In this document: positions 52,310-61,674 of the stretch, one piece after another
How the letters are laid out: every line of letters begins with the position of its first letter
Position numbering within the stretch: position 1 is the stretch's first letter
Source: Polaribacter butkevichii
GTDB lineage: Bacteria; Bacteroidota; Bacteroidia; Flavobacteriales; Flavobacteriaceae
Direction of reading: 5' to 3'
NCBI RefSeq assembly: GCF_038024105.1
Contig: NZ_CP150661.1
Span: forward strand, 3,935,501 to 3,999,500
Length of the DNA: 64,000 bases
Program-made: the position numbers and the translations under genes
Notes under the pieces: generated by a model
What the model was told of the DNA's origin: nothing
The model's database searches: none
What the model saw: the letters and a program-made list of their open reading frames with translations, nothing else

Positions 52310-54925
52310 TTATTCTTCTTTTTTAGTAGTTTTCTTTTTTCCGAAAAGGCCACCTAAAACATCTTTTACTTTATCGGTAACTTTGTCTTTTGCATCTTCT
52401 TGATTGGTGGTGTCTTTTTTAGAGTCAATACCAATTAAGTTCTTTAATTTGTCTTTTCCTTGATCTAACAAAGCATTTTTTTGTTTTTCTACCAAGTCTT
52501 TTACTAAGTTTGCTGTGGCATCTTTAATGTTTGATGAAAAACTAGGGCTTCCAAAACTACCTGTTAAGGTTCCTTTTACAGGCACACTTTTAATGCTGGC
52601 AGCATCTTTAGCTGTTAATTTTGCAATTAAATTAGTTACATCAGCACCTAAATATTTTACAGGAACATCAAAAACAATATCGTAATCCATTGTTTGATCA
52701 AAACCATGTTTACCAGATACTTGCATGCCAATATCTTGGTAATTAAGTTTAATAGGTTTTACCGTTACTTGTCCGTCTTTAAAAGAAAATAACCCTGTTG
52801 CTTCGTGTAAATTTAATTTGCTAATATCTAAAAAGTTTACTTTTTCACTTAAGGTAGTTAACATCTTAGAATTACTCGCCTTTAATTTGGTATCTAATAA
52901 TTGTCCTAATAAATCACCCGAAATGGTTTTTAAATTAGGCGTCATATCTTCATTTAAGTTCCCAGAAACGGTAATGGTAGAGTTCATTTTACCTTCAATA
53001 GTTTTAGCTATTGGAGCAATGGATTTTAACATATCTAACGCCCCAAAAGATTCGCCAATATTTAATTTAGAAAGGTTTAAATCCATTTTAAAACTAGCCT
53101 TTTTTCCTTTGGTAGAAACATTTCCATTCATAGCAATGTTTCCTCCAAATACATCAGATTTTAGGTTTTTTAAATCCACCGTTTCATCATGAATGTAAAG
53201 ATCACCAGAAACGTTTGTTAGGTTTATATTATCATAAGCCACTTTTTTAGCATTTGCAGTAAACTTAACATCTAAAAAAGCAGGAATTTTTAAAGAAGAA
53301 GTACTTGTTTCTTGCGTTGTAGTCGTTTCATCAGCAGCAATAAAATCGGCTACTTTAAGGTTATTAGAGCTTAAAAGAAAGTTTCCTTTTAAAACTTCAT
53401 TTTTAAATATAAATCCATAGAAATTATCTAGGTTTCCATTTATCGATAAATCGGATGTTCCTGTTTTTGCTTCAAACTCATTAAGTTTAATGGCGTTGGT
53501 GTTAAAAGTAACTTTGGTTTTGTTGATAAAAAAAGGATTTGCAACATCTGTACCATCATATTTAAAACCAGTTACTGTAATTTCTCCAGCGTTTTTAATG
53601 TTTTGATAGTTGGCTTTTTCTACAGAATTCATATCAAAATTTGTAGAAATATCTGCTTTTAAAATTCCTGCTAATTCTTTTTGAATAGGAGCAGGGTATA
53701 CTTTACCAATATTTGCTAAATTAATAGTTCCTTTTGCTGTTAAATTTATACGTGGGTTTGTGGTAAGGCTTTTTAAGTTTCCATTGGCAGCAAAAACATC
53801 TTCATCAATTTTAAAGTTGAATTTATCTATGTTTATATAAGTGTCTTTTACAAGACCTGTTTTGTTAATTATTTTGGTGTCTATGTTTATGTTTGTAACT
53901 GATTTTGGTAAATCAGCATATTTAAACAGTGCATTTTTAGAAATGATTGAGATATCAAAAGCAGGAATCGTGTTTTCTGACAAAGTTCCTTTTACAACAC
54001 CATTAACTTCAAAATTACCTTCTGTTTTAATCGACTCTAAATTACCTGCATATTGTTTTGGCAATAAGGCCAAAGCATTTTTAAAAGAAGATGTTGGTGT
54101 TTTAAATTTTAGGTCATACAGTTGATTTCCATCCACTAGTTGAATAAAACCATCAAACTCTAAAGGTAATTGATTAATGTATCCTGTATTTTCTTTAAAA
54201 GTATATTTACTATTCTTTAAGTCGATACCAAGTACTGCGTCTAAAGAAATTTTTACTTTATTTAGGTAATTAGTATTATCTAAATCAAAAGAAACAAAAC
54301 CCGTAGTTTTGGTGTCTAAATTAAAAATATCTTCTGCAAAATTTCCTTCACCAGTATGGTAAATACTATCTATACTTAATTTAGTATTGGTGCTTCTATC
54401 AAGATAATTAAAATTGATATCTTCTAGTTCATACCCATCAATATTTAAAGAAAAAGAACTCTCATCACTAGAAGTAGTGGTTTCTTCTGTAGCTTTAGCA
54501 ATATCAAAATTTCCATTACCTTCCTTGTCAAAAATAATATTGATGTTTCCTTCTTTAGAAGCAATGCTTTTAATTGCAAGTGTTTCATCAGACTTTTTAA
54601 AAAGTTCTGTAATATTTAAAGCTAAACTTAATTCTTTTGCATTAAACAACGTATCGCCAACAAAAGGAGCCTTATTAGCAACCGCTAAATCATTAACGGT
54701 TAAACTTACCGAAGGGAAATTTTTAAGAAGACTTAAGTCTGCTTCTTTAAAAGTTACGTTAGCATTAATATTATTGTTAATGGTGTTGGTAACCATTACT
54801 ACAATTTTATCTTTAAACAAAAAAGGAATTGAAATTACGGCTATAATAAGCAGCAACGCAACAATAGAAACCCATTTTAGAATTCTTTTTCCTATTGATT
54901 TTTTCTTTTTTTCGGTATTTGTCAT
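52310..54925 (-). CDS. AsmA family protein
   Basis: 871-residue protein with one N-terminal membrane helix (about 18-38, WVSIVALLLIIAVISIPFLF) followed by a long periplasmic, beta-rich region. Typical AsmA/bridge-type blocks: FKEADLSLLKNFPSVSLTVNDLAV near the start and, near the end, ISGDLLGQLLDTKLKASNSKMLTTLSEKVNFLDIS and FKDGQVTVKPIKLNYQD. AsmA-like proteins may carry phospholipids between membranes. The C-terminal 60 residues are Lys-rich. It has its own -7 box and is not in an operon. Confidence 0.88.
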   Translation of the reverse strand: MTNTEKKKKSIGKRILKWVSIVALLLIIAVISIPFLFKDKIVVMVTNTINNNINANVTFKEADLSLLKNFPSVSLTVNDLAVANKAPFVGDTLFNAKELSLALNITELFKKSDETLAIKSIASKEGNINIIFDKEGNGNFDIAKATEETTTSSDESSFSLNIDGYELEDINFNYLDRSTNTKLSIDSIYHTGEGNFAEDIFNLDTKTTGFVSFDLDNTNYLNKVKISLDAVLGIDLKNSKYTFKENTGYINQLPLEFDGFIQLVDGNQLYDLKFKTPTSSFKNALALLPKQYAGNLESIKTEGNFEVNGVVKGTLSENTIPAFDISIISKNALFKYADLPKSVTNINIDTKIINKTGLVKDTYINIDKFNFKIDEDVFAANGNLKSLTTNPRINLTAKGTINLANIGKVYPAPIQKELAGILKADISTNFDMNSVEKANYQNIKNAGEITVTGFKYDGTDVANPFFINKTKVTFNTNAIKLNEFEAKTGTSDLSINGNLDNFYGFIFKNEVLKGNFLLSSNNLKVADFIAADETTTTQETSTSSLKIPAFLDVKFTANAKKVAYDNINLTNVSGDLYIHDETVDLKNLKSDVFGGNIAMNGNVSTKGKKASFKMDLNLSKLNIGESFGALDMLKSIAPIAKTIEGKMNSTITVSGNLNEDMTPNLKTISGDLLGQLLDTKLKASNSKMLTTLSEKVNFLDISKLNLHEATGLFSFKDGQVTVKPIKLNYQDIGMQVSGKHGFDQTMDYDIVFDVPVKYLGADVTNLIAKLTAKDAASIKSVPVKGTLTGSFGSPSFSSNIKDATANLVKDLVEKQKNALLDQGKDKLKNLIGIDSKKDTTNQEDAKDKVTDKVKDVLGGLFGKKKTTKKEE

Positions 54926-54953
54926 TTTTTTCTACTTGATTAAGTGTCAACTG

Positions 54954-54961
54954 CAAAAGTA
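54954..54961 (-). promoter_or_regulatory. -7 promoter box of the AsmA gene
   Basis: The minus strand reads TACTTTTG, 28 bp before the ATG. No clear -33. Confidence 0.45.
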
Positions 54962-55022
54962 CAATTTAGGCACTTGGGTTTATGTTTATAGAACGTTAAA
55001 TATATAAGAATCGTACATAAAA

Positions 55023-55057
55023 AAATACTGTAACTCTTAGTAAGAATTACAGTATTT
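55023..55057 (-). terminator. Terminator of the CCC-motif/DUF2752 unit
   Basis: AAATACTGTAACTCTT pairs with AAGAATTACAGTATTT (one mismatch), followed by T7 on the minus strand. Confidence 0.78.
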
Positions 55058-55080
55058 ATGAGCTTATTTTTTTAGGTAAT

Positions 55081-55413
55081 TTACTGCCCAAATATTTCAT
55101 TTACTCTTTGTTCTAACAAAATAGGGTCTTGCAAAGCATCTAAGCCAATCTTGTAAAAGAACCATACCATTACTAAGATAAAAATAGTGTTTAAAATAAT
55201 ACCAATAAGGCCTGTTATTTTACCAGCAGTAGCATTGCCTACACTGTTGTATTCTTCTGGGTTTTGTTTGTATAGATTGGTTGCTTTGTTTCCTAAAATA
55301 AAAGCGATAATACCTAAAGGTAATCCAATAATTCCGTAACAAATACAAGTTACTAAAGATAAAATACCAAGTACTAAAGAAGTGGTTGCGTTGGGTAAGT
55401 TTTGTTTTTCCAT
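55081..55413 (-). CDS. CCC-motif membrane protein (DUF4190-like)
   Basis: 110-residue membrane protein with two or three helices (about 12-45 and 65-92). The VLGILSLVTCICYGIIGLPLGIIAFILGNKA block is typical of DUF4190-like small proteins annotated as CCC-motif membrane proteins in Flavobacteriia. Its partner DUF2752 starts 8 bp upstream in the same unit, a pairing often seen. Function unknown. Confidence 0.8.
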   Translation of the reverse strand: MEKQNLPNATTSLVLGILSLVTCICYGIIGLPLGIIAFILGNKATNLYKQNPEEYNSVGNATAGKITGLIGIILNTIFILVMVWFFYKIGLDALQDPILLEQRVNEIFGQ

Positions 55414-55421
55414 TTTGTTTT

Positions 55422-55721
55422 TTAAAGTGCAAATATAGGTTTCATTTTAATACCATAGCTAATTACAATAATTAGAAGGTTTATAATAGCAAAAGAAATA
55501 ATTATTTTTTTACTGTTTTTAAATTTTCGTCTATTATTAATCAATAAGAAAATTCCGAATAAAATTAGTGTATAAACAGCAGGATACATTTTAAAAGCAT
55601 TGACAAACTCACCTTTTATAAGTAGCACAATTGCTCTTTGAATTCCGCAACCTAAACAATCGATACCAAAAAGCGATTTGTTTAAACAAGGCAGTAAATA
55701 ATCATTTATTGTTAAAAACAT
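55422..55721 (-). CDS. DUF2752 domain membrane protein
   Basis: 99-residue membrane protein. The DUF2752 core is visible: CLNKSLFGIDCLGCGIQRAIVLLIKGEFVNAFKMYPAVY, with the C.GCG.QR motif, then two hydrophobic helices. Function is not established. It lies 8 bp before the CCC-motif gene and 5 bp after YbaB, so the three may share a transcript. Confidence 0.87.
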   Translation of the reverse strand: MFLTINDYLLPCLNKSLFGIDCLGCGIQRAIVLLIKGEFVNAFKMYPAVYTLILFGIFLLINNRRKFKNSKKIIISFAIINLLIIVISYGIKMKPIFAL

Positions 55722-55726
55722 AGCTA

Positions 55727-56050
55727 TTATTTAAACATATCCATTCCCGGAATGTTTGGCATACCACTTTTTGCAGCAACAGCCATTTCTGCGTCGTTAA
55801 TTTTGGTGGCTTTTTCAATAGCTTTGTTTAAAGCAATAATTAAGTAGTCTTCTAATTCTTCTGCATCAGAAAGTAAAGCATCATCAATAGAAATAGATTT
55901 TATTTCTCTATTGGCAGTTAGGGTTATTTTTAGTTTTCCGTCTGCAGCAACTTCATCTACTAAAACAGAGTTTAATCTTGTTTTTGTTTCTTCTACTTTT
56001 TGCTGTGTTTCTTTCAGCTTATTCATCATTCCAGATAGGTCTCCAAACAT
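55727..56050 (-). CDS. YbaB/EbfC nucleoid-associated protein
   Basis: 107-residue DNA-binding protein. The helical start [18 protein letters not shown], the core [21 protein letters not shown] and the C-terminal ALNKAIEKA helix match the family, though the C-terminal tail ([11 protein letters not shown]) is less common. It binds DNA and may shape the nucleoid or gene expression. A -7 box on the minus strand lies 30 bp upstream. Confidence 0.9.
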   Translation of the reverse strand: MFGDLSGMMNKLKETQQKVEETKTRLNSVLVDEVAADGKLKITLTANREIKSISIDDALLSDAEELEDYLIIALNKAIEKATKINDAEMAVAAKSGMPNIPGMDMFK

Positions 56051-56080
56051 TGTTTTTCTTGATTATAATTTAGTTCGCTA

Positions 56081-56088
56081 CAAATTTA
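56081..56088 (-). promoter_or_regulatory. -7 promoter box of the ybaB unit
   Basis: The minus strand reads TAAATTTG, a match to TAnnTTTG, about 30 bp before the YbaB ATG. Confidence 0.4.
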
Positions 56089-56119
56089 GTATTTTTATAA
56101 GAATTTAAATCTCCCAAAA

Positions 56120-58297
56120 ATGAGAAAAATTGTTATTCCTTTCGTTATTTTAAGTCTTACATTTGCAACCGCTTGTAAAAATGAGACCATGAAAAGTACA
56201 GATGCAAAAACTCCAGTAGCAGAAAAACAACCTACAAAATTAGAGAAACACGGTGATGTTAGAATAGATAATTATTTTTGGATGCGTTTATCTGATGAAC
56301 AAAAAAATGCAATAGAAAAAGATGCTCATACTCAAAAAGTAGTAGATTATTTAGAGGAAGAAAATACCTATTACAAAGAAGTAACAGCTTATACCAAACC
56401 TTTTCAAGAAGCTCTATTCGAAGAAATGAAAGGTAGAATAAAAGAAGATGATTCTTCTGTGCCTTATAAAGACAACGGTTATTTTTATATTACTCGTTAT
56501 GAAATAGGAAACCAATATCCAATTTATAGCCGTAAAAAAGAAAATTTAGAAGCGGAAGAAGAAGTGCTTTTTAATGTAAACGAAATGGCAAAAGATTTCG
56601 ATTACTATCAATTAGGCGGTTTAAATGTTTCTTCGGATAATAAATTGATGGTTTTTGCCACCGATACGGTAAGTAGAAGACAGTATTTTTTAAGAATTAA
56701 AAACTTAGAAACAGGCAAAATTTATAAAGATATTATAGAAAATACTACAGGAGGTTCTGTTTGGGCAAATGATAATAAAACTATTTTTTACACAAAAAAA
56801 GATCCTGTAACTTTACGTAGTTCAAGTGTTTATAGACACGTGTTGGGTACTCCAACATCCGAAGATGTAGAGGTATTTCATGAGGAAGATGATACATTCG
56901 GTACATATGTAACCAAGTCTAAATCAGATAAATATATTATTATTGGTTCTTATAATACGGTTTCTACAGAAGCACAGTATTTAGATGCAGATAATCCTAC
57001 AGGAGCCTTTACAATGCTACAACCAAGAGAAAGAGATTTAGAATATAGTGTTGCACATTTTGGAGATTATTTTTACTTGTTAACAAATAAAGACAATGCA
57101 ATCAACTTTAAGTTGATGAAAACACCAATAACAAATACAACAAAAGAAAATTGGGTAGATGTTATTCCGCATAGAGATGATACTTTATTAGAAGATTTTT
57201 CAATATTTAAAGATTATTTAGTTTTAGAAGAACGTACCAATGGTTTAAATAAAATACGTATTAAACGTTGGGATGAAACTGAAGATTACTATTTACCTTT
57301 TAACGAAGAAACGTATTCTGTAGGAGTGTATGCAAATCCAGATTTTGATACAGATGTTATTCGTTATTCATATAATTCTTTTACAACACCTAGTTCTGTT
57401 ATTGATTTTAATATGAAAGATCAATCTAAAGAAATTAAAAAAGAGCAAGAAGTTTTAGGAGGAAAGTTTAAAAAAGAAAATTATATCAGCAAACGTGTTT
57501 GGGCAACTACTAGAGATGGTAAAGAAGTAGCAATTTCTTTGGTGTATCATAAAGATACAGAGCTTAATAATACTACGCCTGTGTTACAATATGCATATGG
57601 TTCTTACGGATATACCATACCAGATAGTTTTTCGTCTACCCGTTTAAGTTTATTAGACAGAGGTTTTGTATATGCATTAGCTCACATACGTGGAAGTGAG
57701 TATTTAGGAAGAGAATGGTATGAAGATGGTAAAATGTTGAACAAAAAAAATACGTTTAACGATTTTGTAGATTGTTCTCAATATTTAATAGATAATAACT
57801 ACACTTGCTCAGAACATTTATATGCTATGGGAGGTTCTGCAGGAGGATTGTTAATGGGCGCTATTGTAAATATGAACCCAGAATTGTATAACGGAATTAT
57901 TGCTTCTGTACCTTTTGTAGATGTAGTTTCTACCATGTTAGATGATAGTATTCCTCTTACTACGGGAGAATATGATGAGTGGGGGAACCCTAATGATAAG
58001 GAATATTACGATTATATTAAATCGTATTCTCCTTACGATCAAGTGAAGGCAAAAGATTACCCAAATATTTTGGTAACTACTGGTTTTCATGATTCTCAAG
58101 TACAATACTGGGAGCCAGCAAAATGGGTTGCAAAATTACGAGAATTAAAAACAGATACTAATTTATTGTTATTAGAAACCAATATGGAGGCAGGTCACGG
58201 TGGTGCTTCTGGGCGTTTTGATGCTTTAAAAGAAACCGCTAAAATGTACACCTTCTTTTTGGCCTTAGAAGATAAATTAGATGGTAAAAAAAATTAA
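56120..58297 (+). CDS. ptrB: Oligopeptidase B-like S9 peptidase, lipoprotein
   Basis: 725-residue prolyl-oligopeptidase-fold serine peptidase that cleaves small peptides, in this subfamily after basic residues. A lipoprotein signal (ending TFATAC, Cys about 19) places it in the envelope, unlike cytoplasmic OpdB of E. coli. A seven-bladed propeller (about 100-430) precedes the hydrolase domain with RGSEYLGREWYEDGK, the nucleophile in YAMGGSAGGLLMG (Ser near 573), the acid in TGFHDSQVQYW and the base in EAGHGGASGR. EYDEWGNPNDKEYYDYIKSYSPYDQ is typical of OpdB. It is a single gene. Confidence 0.93.
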   Translation: MRKIVIPFVILSLTFATACKNETMKSTDAKTPVAEKQPTKLEKHGDVRIDNYFWMRLSDEQKNAIEKDAHTQKVVDYLEEENTYYKEVTAYTKPFQEALFEEMKGRIKEDDSSVPYKDNGYFYITRYEIGNQYPIYSRKKENLEAEEEVLFNVNEMAKDFDYYQLGGLNVSSDNKLMVFATDTVSRRQYFLRIKNLETGKIYKDIIENTTGGSVWANDNKTIFYTKKDPVTLRSSSVYRHVLGTPTSEDVEVFHEEDDTFGTYVTKSKSDKYIIIGSYNTVSTEAQYLDADNPTGAFTMLQPRERDLEYSVAHFGDYFYLLTNKDNAINFKLMKTPITNTTKENWVDVIPHRDDTLLEDFSIFKDYLVLEERTNGLNKIRIKRWDETEDYYLPFNEETYSVGVYANPDFDTDVIRYSYNSFTTPSSVIDFNMKDQSKEIKKEQEVLGGKFKKENYISKRVWATTRDGKEVAISLVYHKDTELNNTTPVLQYAYGSYGYTIPDSFSSTRLSLLDRGFVYALAHIRGSEYLGREWYEDGKMLNKKNTFNDFVDCSQYLIDNNYTCSEHLYAMGGSAGGLLMGAIVNMNPELYNGIIASVPFVDVVSTMLDDSIPLTTGEYDEWGNPNDKEYYDYIKSYSPYDQVKAKDYPNILVTTGFHDSQVQYWEPAKWVAKLRELKTDTNLLLLETNMEAGHGGASGRFDALKETAKMYTFFLALEDKLDGKKN

Positions 58298-58333
58298 GTA
58301 TTAAAAACAGTTTCAGTATTTAAGGATTAACCG

Positions 58334-58436
58334 TACTTTTGCCGCAAGAATCAAAGATAAAATAAATAACATTACAAGCGTAACGAAGCTGTTTTTTTAT
58401 AGCAACAAATAAAATCGTCACGTTATCTTGTAATGA
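58334..58436 (+). promoter_or_regulatory. Promoter and stem-loop leader of the sulfonolipid-type gene pair
   Basis: A -7 box TACTTTTG (58334-58341) is followed by a leader with a long stem: ATTACAAGCGTAACG (58371-58385) pairs with CGTTATCTTGTAAT (58421-58434), with a small bulge. The loop carries GCTG...TAGC and a T7 run. It ends about 26 nt before the ATG at 58462. It could be an attenuator or an unknown cis RNA; I recognise no riboswitch class. Confidence 0.4.
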
Positions 58437-58461
58437 GTTTTACTTTGAGAATAGTGAGAGA

Positions 58462-59457
58462 ATGACTAGAAATAAAGGAATTACAAATTCAATATTAGAT
58501 TTAGTAGGTGAAACCCCACTAATAAAACTTCATAAGATTACAAAAAATTTACCTGGCTCGTATTACGCAAAATTCGAAGCTTTTAATCCAGGTCATTCAG
58601 CAAAAGATAGAATTGCATTACACATTATACAAGACGCAGAAAAAAAAGGTATCCTTAAAAAAGGTGCTACTATTGTAGAAACAACTTCTGGTAATACAGG
58701 GTTTAGTTTGGCAATGATAAGTATTGTAAAAGGATACAAATGTATTTTAGCGGTGAGTGATAAATCTTCTAAAGATAAAATTGATTTGCTAAAATCTATG
58801 GGAGCAGAAGTACATATTTGTCCTGCAAATGTAGCTCCAGACGACCCCAGATCTTATTATGAAGTTGCTAAAACAATCCATAAAAAAACAAAGAATTCAG
58901 TTTATATAAACCAGTACTTTAATGAGTTAAATATAGAAGCTCATTACAAAAGTACAGGGCCAGAAATTTGGGAACAAACTGCCGGTAAAATTACACATTT
59001 AGTAGTGGCAAGTGGAACAGGAGGTACTATTTCTGGAACAGGAAAATATTTAAAAGAACAAAATCCTGATATCAAAATTTTAGGAGTAGATGCTATTGGT
59101 TCTGTATTAAAAAAATACCACGAAACTAAAGAACTAGATTTAGATGAGGTAAGTCCGTATAAAATAGAAGGTTTAGGTAAAAATCTAATTCCTACGGCTA
59201 CCGATTTTGATATCATAGATATCTACGAAAAAGTATCAGACAAAGAGGCTGCTTTAGAGGCAAGAAATATTGTAAAGAAAGAAGGTCTTTTTCCGGGGTA
59301 TACAAGTGGAGCTGTAATGCAGGCCACAAAGCAATATGCAGCAAAAGAAATGTTTAATAAAGATAGTTTTGTTGTATTAATCTTTGCAGATCATGGATCT
59401 CGTTATATGAATAAAATTTATAGCGATGATTGGATGAAACAAAACGATTTTTTGTAA
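58462..59457 (+). CDS. Cysteine-synthase-like PLP enzyme, candidate cysteate synthase
   Basis: 331-residue PLP enzyme of the cysteine synthase/CBS family. PLP lysine at about K48 in [10 protein letters not shown], phosphate loop TSGNTG (75-80), GTGGTISGT at about 185 and the C-terminal PGYTSGAV. It ends after the catalytic domain, with no CBS pair, unlike its paralogue at 9804-11162. It is close to that paralogue ([19 protein letters not shown]). Next to it, 83 bp downstream, lies an alpha-oxoamine synthase. In capnine (sulfonolipid) makers a cysteate-forming PLP enzyme supplies L-cysteate to such a synthase, so cysteate synthase is the leading hypothesis. Ordinary cysteine synthase is the alternative. 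Confidence 0.85.
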   Translation: MTRNKGITNSILDLVGETPLIKLHKITKNLPGSYYAKFEAFNPGHSAKDRIALHIIQDAEKKGILKKGATIVETTSGNTGFSLAMISIVKGYKCILAVSDKSSKDKIDLLKSMGAEVHICPANVAPDDPRSYYEVAKTIHKKTKNSVYINQYFNELNIEAHYKSTGPEIWEQTAGKITHLVVASGTGGTISGTGKYLKEQNPDIKILGVDAIGSVLKKYHETKELDLDEVSPYKIEGLGKNLIPTATDFDIIDIYEKVSDKEAALEARNIVKKEGLFPGYTSGAVMQATKQYAAKEMFNKDSFVVLIFADHGSRYMNKIYSDDWMKQNDFL

Positions 59458-59485
59458 ATAGAATAGAACCGTACACAATTTGATA

Positions 59486-59515
59486 AACTGCAAAAAAAGC
59501 GGTTACTTTGCAGTT
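59486..59515 (+). promoter_or_regulatory. Hairpin upstream of the oxoamine synthase
   Basis: AACTGCAAA (59486-59494) pairs with TTTGCAGTT (59507-59515). It lies in the 83-bp spacer, 26 bp before the ATG. With no T-run after it, it may adjust the ratio of the two proteins rather than terminate. Confidence 0.35.
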
Positions 59516-59540
59516 ACAAGAATAATATAAAATAGAGCAC

Positions 59541-60788
59541 ATGGCGAAAGATTTATTTGAAAGAATAGAAGCAGATAAAGGTCCCTTAGGTAAATGGGCA
59601 AAACAAGCAGAAGGCTATTATGTTTTTCCTAAATTAGAAGGACCAATATCTAATAGAATGTCTTTTAATGGAAAGAAAGTTGTTACTTGGAGTATCAATG
59701 ATTATTTAGGTTTAGCAAATCATCCAGAAGTTATAAAAGTAGATGGAGCTGCGGCTACAGAGCATGGTATGGCTTACCCCATGGGAGCTAGAATGATGTC
59801 TGGTCATACTAAATTTCATGAACAATTAGAGAAAGAATGTGCTGAGTTTGTAGAAAAAGACGCTGCATATTTAGTAAATTTTGGCTATCAAGGAATGGTG
59901 TCTGCAATTGATGCATTGGTTACAAAACACGATGTTATTGTTTATGATATGGATACACATGCATGTATTATAGATGGTGTTCGTTTACATGCTGGTAAAC
60001 GTTTTGTTTATAAGCATAATGACATGGAAAGTTTTGAAAAAAACATTAAGCGTGCTCAAAGAATGGCAGAAAAAACTGGTGGAGGAATTTTAGTGATTTC
60101 TGAAGGTGTTTTTGGTATGCGTGGAGAGCAAGGTCGTTTAAAAGAAATTGTTGCTTTTAAAAAGGAATACAATTTTAGATTGTTAGTAGATGATGCACAT
60201 GGTTTTGGTACCTTAGGTAAAGACGGTAAAGGAACAGGTGTAGAGCAAGGTGTACAAGATGAAATAGATGTATATTTTGCAACGTTTGCAAAATCAATGG
60301 CAGGTATTGGTGCGTTTTTTGCAGGTAGCAAAGAAGTAATACAGTATTTACAGTACAATATGCGTTCTCAAATGTTTGCAAAATCATTACCAATGGCAAT
60401 GGTTAAAGGAGCATTAAAACGTTTAGATATGTTGCGTACAATGCCAGAGTTAAAAGAAACATTATGGAAAAACACTAATGCGTTACAATCTGGTTTACGT
60501 GCTGCAGGTTTCGATCTTGGTACGACACAAACATGTATTACTCCGGTTTATTTAAAAGGAGATATACCAGAGGCTATGGCAATGGTAAATGATTTACGTG
60601 AAAACCACGGAATTTTCTGTTCTATTGTAGTTTATCCTGTAATACCAAAAGGATTAATCATTTTAAGATTGATACCAACTACAACACACACGCAAGAAGA
60701 TATTGATGAAACAATTACAGCTTTTTCTGCAATTAGAGAATTGTTAGAAAATGGTACGTATAAAAAAATTGCAGCTTCAATGGTGTAA
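59541..60788 (+). CDS. Alpha-oxoamine synthase, candidate cysteate fatty acyltransferase
   Basis: 415-residue PLP enzyme of the KBL/serine palmitoyltransferase/AONS family, which joins an amino acid to an acyl thioester with loss of CO2. Family blocks: WSINDYLGLANHPEV, GARMMSGHTKFHEQLE, DMDTHACIIDG, EGVFGMRGEQGRL, LLVDDAHGFGTLG (DDAH at 217-220) and FATFAKSMAGIGAFFAG (PLP lysine near 251). No threonine dehydrogenase is near, which argues against 2-amino-3-ketobutyrate ligase. In Flavobacterium johnsoniae a member of this group is the cysteate fatty acyltransferase needed for capnine synthesis and gliding. The cysteine-synthase-like partner just upstream fits that pathway. Serine palmitoyltransferase is the main alternative. 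Confidence 0.85.
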   Translation: MAKDLFERIEADKGPLGKWAKQAEGYYVFPKLEGPISNRMSFNGKKVVTWSINDYLGLANHPEVIKVDGAAATEHGMAYPMGARMMSGHTKFHEQLEKECAEFVEKDAAYLVNFGYQGMVSAIDALVTKHDVIVYDMDTHACIIDGVRLHAGKRFVYKHNDMESFEKNIKRAQRMAEKTGGGILVISEGVFGMRGEQGRLKEIVAFKKEYNFRLLVDDAHGFGTLGKDGKGTGVEQGVQDEIDVYFATFAKSMAGIGAFFAGSKEVIQYLQYNMRSQMFAKSLPMAMVKGALKRLDMLRTMPELKETLWKNTNALQSGLRAAGFDLGTTQTCITPVYLKGDIPEAMAMVNDLRENHGIFCSIVVYPVIPKGLIILRLIPTTTHTQEDIDETITAFSAIRELLENGTYKKIAASMV

Positions 60789-60810
60789 TTTTTAAATAAA
60801 AAGATAACTT

Positions 60811-60841
60811 AAAAACCTCACATTATTAATGTGAGGTTTTT
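60811..60841. terminator. Bidirectional terminator after the oxoamine synthase
   Basis: AAAAACCTCACATTA/TTAATGTGAGGTTTTT is a perfect stem with A/T runs. It separates the plus-strand pair from the minus-strand carbonic anhydrase. Confidence 0.85.
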
Positions 60842-60876
60842 GTTTCTTAAAGGATTTAAAATAATAAGTTTAAATC

Positions 60877-61674
60877 TTACTCATTATACTTGTTTAAAGT
60901 AACTACTCTGTCATTTAAGGGTTGTTCGTTTCTATAATTGTCTTTAGGCATATTACTTTTAAGTTTTAATACTTCATCCACAGAAATAATTATAGGTTCT
61001 TTAAAAACCATCCAATTTACACTTTCTGTACATGGAGGTGTTGTTAAAGATCCTCCGTAAGAGTAAAAATTGGTGTTTTCTGGAAATAAAGTGCTTAAAT
61101 CTAAAGGTTTGTGAATTTCTTTCGTTTCCTTTTCTTTAATAGGTAAAAAGCTTTCAAAAAATTCAAATAACTGACTTTTTGTGCCTTCTTTGGCTAAAAT
61201 ACTCATTACTGTATACTTGTTAGATTTACTTTTATGTACTAAGTGAATTTCTAAAGGAAATCGTACGCCATTTATAGTGTGTTCTGAGGGTTCATGAAAA
61301 TGTAATTGCAATAAAAAATAGGTGTTTCCTTTATATTGTATAGAATCTCCTGTTTCAAAATCAAACTGAATCGAATGTCCATTATTAATGGCTTGTTTTA
61401 ATTTTGTTGAAGGAGAATATAAAATATTTAATGGATTTTCTTTTTCTACTTGTGGTTTTGTATCAACATCAATAATATTAATTGGCGATTGTTTTTTACC
61501 ACCACAATCTGAGTTTTTTTCTATTTCTGCCCAGTGTTCTGGAGCTGTTTCTCCGGCATATGTCCAATGAGTTTGATGTTCTTTTTTATGAAACTCTTTC
61601 TCTTTATTAGAGGATTTACAAGAAGTAAAACTTATCAATGTAAAAATGGCGCATAGTGTAATAAACTTTAACAT
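60877..61674 (-). CDS. Alpha-class carbonic anhydrase, lipoprotein
   Basis: Zinc enzyme that interconverts CO2 and bicarbonate. The 265 residues start with a lipoprotein signal ending LISFTSC (Cys about 19), so it acts in the envelope. Hallmarks: HWAEIEKNSDCGGKKQSPINI, the zinc histidines in FLLQLHFHEPSEHTING and EIHLVH, and SLTTPPCTESVNWMVF. Length is typical. Single gene between two terminators. Confidence 0.95.
   Translation of the reverse strand: MLKFITLCAIFTLISFTSCKSSNKEKEFHKKEHQTHWTYAGETAPEHWAEIEKNSDCGGKKQSPINIIDVDTKPQVEKENPLNILYSPSTKLKQAINNGHSIQFDFETGDSIQYKGNTYFLLQLHFHEPSEHTINGVRFPLEIHLVHKSKSNKYTVMSILAKEGTKSQLFEFFESFLPIKEKETKEIHKPLDLSTLFPENTNFYSYGGSLTTPPCTESVNWMVFKEPIIISVDEVLKLKSNMPKDNYRNEQPLNDRVVTLNKYNE

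Noticed and set aside
54414..55007. 197-codon plus-strand frame over the AsmA start
   Set aside because: It is antisense to the AsmA coding region, which has clear family features.
58334..58461. SAM or other known riboswitch before the cysteine-synthase-like gene
   Set aside because: The leader is too short and lacks the conserved core of any class I could recall.
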